Assembly: GCA_001798265.1 (NCBI GenBank)
Contig: MGRR01000053.1
Coordinates: 6,716-13,462 of the forward strand
Direction: 5' to 3'
Source of the DNA: Deltaproteobacteria bacterium RIFCSPHIGHO2_12_FULL_43_9
GTDB lineage: Bacteria > Bdellovibrionota > O2-12-FULL-43-9
Length of the DNA stretch: 6,747 nt
Within the stretch, counting starts at the first letter, position 1, and each line of letters opens with the position of its first letter. The translations under genes and the position numbers were made by a program. Positions 4,892 through 6,747 of the stretch are shown one piece after another. The notes under the pieces were generated by a model that had not been told where the DNA came from, made no database searches, and saw only the letters and a list, made by a program, of their open reading frames with translations.

Positions 4892-6634
4892 TTATGTTCT
4901 CTCTCGCGGGGCAATTGTTAAAACCTGCCCGCATGATTTGCATCCGGTTCTAAAGGCGGTGACCCCTTTGCATCCGAGCCTATAGGCAAGATCGTATGCC
5001 CTTCTTACCTCATCCAAAGAGGCCTCTTCGGGGATGTTTACCGTTTTAGAAACCGCGTTATCACAATATTTCTGAAACAGGGCCTGCACCTTCACATGCC
5101 ACTCTGCGGAGATCTGAAAGGCTGTCCGGAAGAGATCCTTAATCTTTTCCGGCACTGCAGAGACACCATCCAATGAGCCATGAATCGCAATCTGGTTCAT
5201 TAGAGAATCTGAATACCATCCACCCTTCTTCGCCATTTCGACAAAAATGGCATTGTCGATTCTGACACTCTTTCCACCGATAATCGGACGTTCATAGGAT
5301 ATGGCGAAAAGTGGTTCTATTCCGCTTGAACAACCGGCAATCAGGCTGATTGTGCCGGTAGGAGCAATCGTTATTAAGGTTGCATTTCTCTGGGGTGGAT
5401 CACCACGCAGGGCGATTCTTGATCCAGGAAAATTCAGGAAGGACCCCCGTTCAGCTGCTAATGCCCGGGAAATCCCTGAAGCACCCTCAATAATAATCTT
5501 CATAACCTTTTCGGCGAATTGAAGCGCCTCATCGCTGTCGTATCTGATCCCCATTAAAAGCAGGGCATCAGCGTACCCCATTACACCGAGTCCGATCTTC
5601 CTGTTGGCTTTAACGACGGATTCAATATCGGGAATCGGATAATAATTTGCCGAGATAACATTATCCAGAAAATGCGTCGCGGTTTCTGTAATCCTTCTCA
5701 GTTTTTTTTCATCCAGCTTTCCATCAACAATCATATGTGAAAGATTGATTGAGCCAAGGTTGCAGGCCTCGTTTGGAAGCAGTGGCTGCTCCCCGCACGG
5801 ATTTGTCGCCTCAATCTCACCAACATTTGGGGTAGGCTGTGTTTCGTTGATTCTATCCAGGAAGATTACCCCAGGATCGCCGGTTTCCCACGCAGCATGA
5901 ATTATTCTGTCGTAAACATCACGCGCGTTTAATCTCCCAACCTCTTTTTTTGTTCTTGGATTTATTAAGGAATATTCCTCCCCCTTCTCCATGGAATCCA
6001 TAAATGCCTTTGTGATGCCAACCGAGAGATTAAAATTCTGAAATTCCCTCTCCCCCTTTTTCGCGTCAACAAATTCCAAAATGTCAGGATGATCTACGCG
6101 CAGCACCCCCATATTCGCCCCCCTTCTGATGCCTTGCTGTTTTACAATGTCGGTTGTTTTATTGAATATCGACATAAAAGAGAGCGGGCCGGTCGACTTT
6201 GCCTGGGTAGTGCCTATGAAATCCCCATTGGGTCTTAATTTTGAAAATGAAAAACCGGTTCCACCTCCCGTCTGTTGTATAACCGCCATATTTCTCATCG
6301 CACTAAAGATTCCATCCAGGGAATCTTCAACTGGAAGAACAAAACAGGCGGCAAGCTGCCCCTTTTGTTTCCCGGCATTTGTAAGTGTTGGTGTGTTGGG
6401 GAGAAAATCGAGCGAGGCAAGCATTTCATAAAACTCCTCCTCAAGCCTCGAAACCTCCGATGCAGATTTAAATTCCTCATCCTGAGCGGCTATAGCGTGA
6501 GCAACCCTCCTCATCATCTCCTCGGGGGTCTCCCGCCGATCCCCTTTTTTCATCAGGTAATGGCGAAGATCCAAAATATATTTGGCAATCTCCGTCAATC
6601 GCATCTTTGGTTTGTTGTCCGATGTTTTAGACAT
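4892..6634 (-). CDS. nrdJ: Class II (adenosylcobalamin-dependent) ribonucleotide reductase
   Basis: This 580-residue protein reduces ribonucleotides to deoxyribonucleotides for DNA synthesis, using adenosylcobalamin to make the active-site thiyl radical; it needs no oxygen and no small subunit. NPCGE at 278-282 contains the thiyl Cys280 with Asn278 and Glu282. The redox pair is Cys97 (AACFVLPVEDS) and Cys291 (EACNLGSINLS); the 11-residue spacing from Cys280 to Cys291 matches Thermotoga NrdJ. QQTGGGTGFSFSKLRP (120-135) and the loop IAPTGTIS (423-430) are also conserved. The barrel starts almost at once, so the N-terminal ATP-cone seen in other reductases is absent. The C-terminus is short and carries Cys565-x-x-Cys568 in GCKSCGQVL, likely the shuttle cysteines that re-reduce the active site; the long zinc-ribbon extension of larger class II enzymes is missing. 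The ATG at 6634 has GAGG 6 nt upstream. A hairpin array begins 27 bp upstream of the start codon. Confidence 0.93.
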   Translation of the reverse strand: MSKTSDNKPKMRLTEIAKYILDLRHYLMKKGDRRETPEEMMRRVAHAIAAQDEEFKSASEVSRLEEEFYEMLASLDFLPNTPTLTNAGKQKGQLAACFVLPVEDSLDGIFSAMRNMAVIQQTGGGTGFSFSKLRPNGDFIGTTQAKSTGPLSFMSIFNKTTDIVKQQGIRRGANMGVLRVDHPDILEFVDAKKGEREFQNFNLSVGITKAFMDSMEKGEEYSLINPRTKKEVGRLNARDVYDRIIHAAWETGDPGVIFLDRINETQPTPNVGEIEATNPCGEQPLLPNEACNLGSINLSHMIVDGKLDEKKLRRITETATHFLDNVISANYYPIPDIESVVKANRKIGLGVMGYADALLLMGIRYDSDEALQFAEKVMKIIIEGASGISRALAAERGSFLNFPGSRIALRGDPPQRNATLITIAPTGTISLIAGCSSGIEPLFAISYERPIIGGKSVRIDNAIFVEMAKKGGWYSDSLMNQIAIHGSLDGVSAVPEKIKDLFRTAFQISAEWHVKVQALFQKYCDNAVSKTVNIPEEASLDEVRRAYDLAYRLGCKGVTAFRTGCKSCGQVLTIAPRERT

Positions 6635-6640
6635 AACCGA

Positions 6641-6644
6641 CCTC
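6641..6644 (-). promoter_or_regulatory. Ribosome binding site of nrdJ
   Basis: Minus-strand GAGG lies 6 nt before the ATG at 6634, an ideal spacing that supports this start over the in-frame ATG ten codons on. Only 26 bp separate the start codon from the hairpin array at 6661, so the promoter must lie within or beyond the array. Confidence 0.6.
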
Positions 6645-6660
6645 GACAGATCACTTATCG

Positions 6661-6747
6661 GTCATTCCCGCGAAAGCGGGAATCTGTTCCGTCATTCCCG
6701 CGAAAGCGGGAATCTGTTCCGTCATTCCCGCGAAAGCGGGAATCTGT
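6661..6747. repeat. Tandem 30-bp repeats carrying dRS3-like ATTCCC-GGGAAT hairpins
   Basis: Three identical units start at 6661, 6691 and 6721; the third is cut by the window edge after 27 bases. Each contains the palindrome ATTCCCGCGAAAGCGGGAAT (6664-6683, 6694-6713, 6724-6743), an 8-bp stem with a GAAA loop, separated by the invariant 10 bases CTGTTCCGTC. The palindrome fits the ATTCCC-N8-GGGAAT consensus of neisserial dRS3 elements, and similar dispersed repeats occur in many other Gram-negative genomes. The units have no variable spacers, so this is not CRISPR. The array probably continues to the right and forms the upstream region of nrdJ. Confidence 0.9.

Noticed and set aside
5301..6480. 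Short open frames inside nrdJ on both strands
   Set aside because: The nrdJ frame is continuous with all catalytic motifs, and these alternatives encode nothing recognisable.
6661..6747. CRISPR array
   Set aside because: The period is 30 bp and linkers of only 10 bp are identical in every unit. There are no variable spacers and no cas genes in the window.

Overview
The window looks like chromosomal DNA of a Gram-negative bacterium. It carries an AsmA-type envelope protein, a lipoprotein and a YacG gyrase regulator. Base composition is moderate, slightly A+T-rich by eye. The pairing of a Bacillus-like leucine dehydrogenase with a short cobalamin-dependent ribonucleotide reductase would fit the former Deltaproteobacteria (Desulfobacterota) or a related uncultured lineage. 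That placement is an inference, because no rRNA or marker phylogeny is available here.

Layout. Positions 2-1336 (+) are the 3' part of an AsmA-family gene that enters from the left edge. It converges with and overlaps by 4 bp a leucine dehydrogenase gene (1333-2415, -). A short divergent spacer leads to yacG (2527-2730, +). The 3' end of yacG overlaps by 25 bp the convergent gene of a SurA-N-like lipoprotein (2706-3500, -). The lipoprotein mRNA leader can fold into a hairpin that buries its own ribosome binding site and start codon. A roughly 1.35 kb accessory stretch follows. It holds a type II toxin-antitoxin operon with a palindromic operator (3647-4322, +), a bidirectional terminator-like hairpin (4325-4346), a small coiled-coil protein with a tandem 10-codon duplication (4348-4752, -), and a set of about 20-bp phased repeats (4833-4890). 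The rest is a class II ribonucleotide reductase gene, nrdJ (4892-6634, -). Just upstream of its start is a tandem array of three identical ATTCCC...GGGAAT hairpins, which runs off the right edge.

Functionally the genes are mostly independent housekeeping units: envelope lipid or outer-membrane maintenance, branched-chain amino acid catabolism, gyrase control, envelope chaperoning and dNTP synthesis. They sit in alternating orientation, with the toxin-antitoxin and coiled-coil cassette between them. I found no CRISPR, tRNA, rRNA or intact transposase. No stretch over 300 bases lacks a gene. The least ordinary signals are the lipoprotein leader hairpin, the internal duplication of that lipoprotein, the repeats on either side of nrdJ, and the CxxC-bearing short C-terminus of NrdJ. 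None of these amounts to a clearly new multi-gene system.
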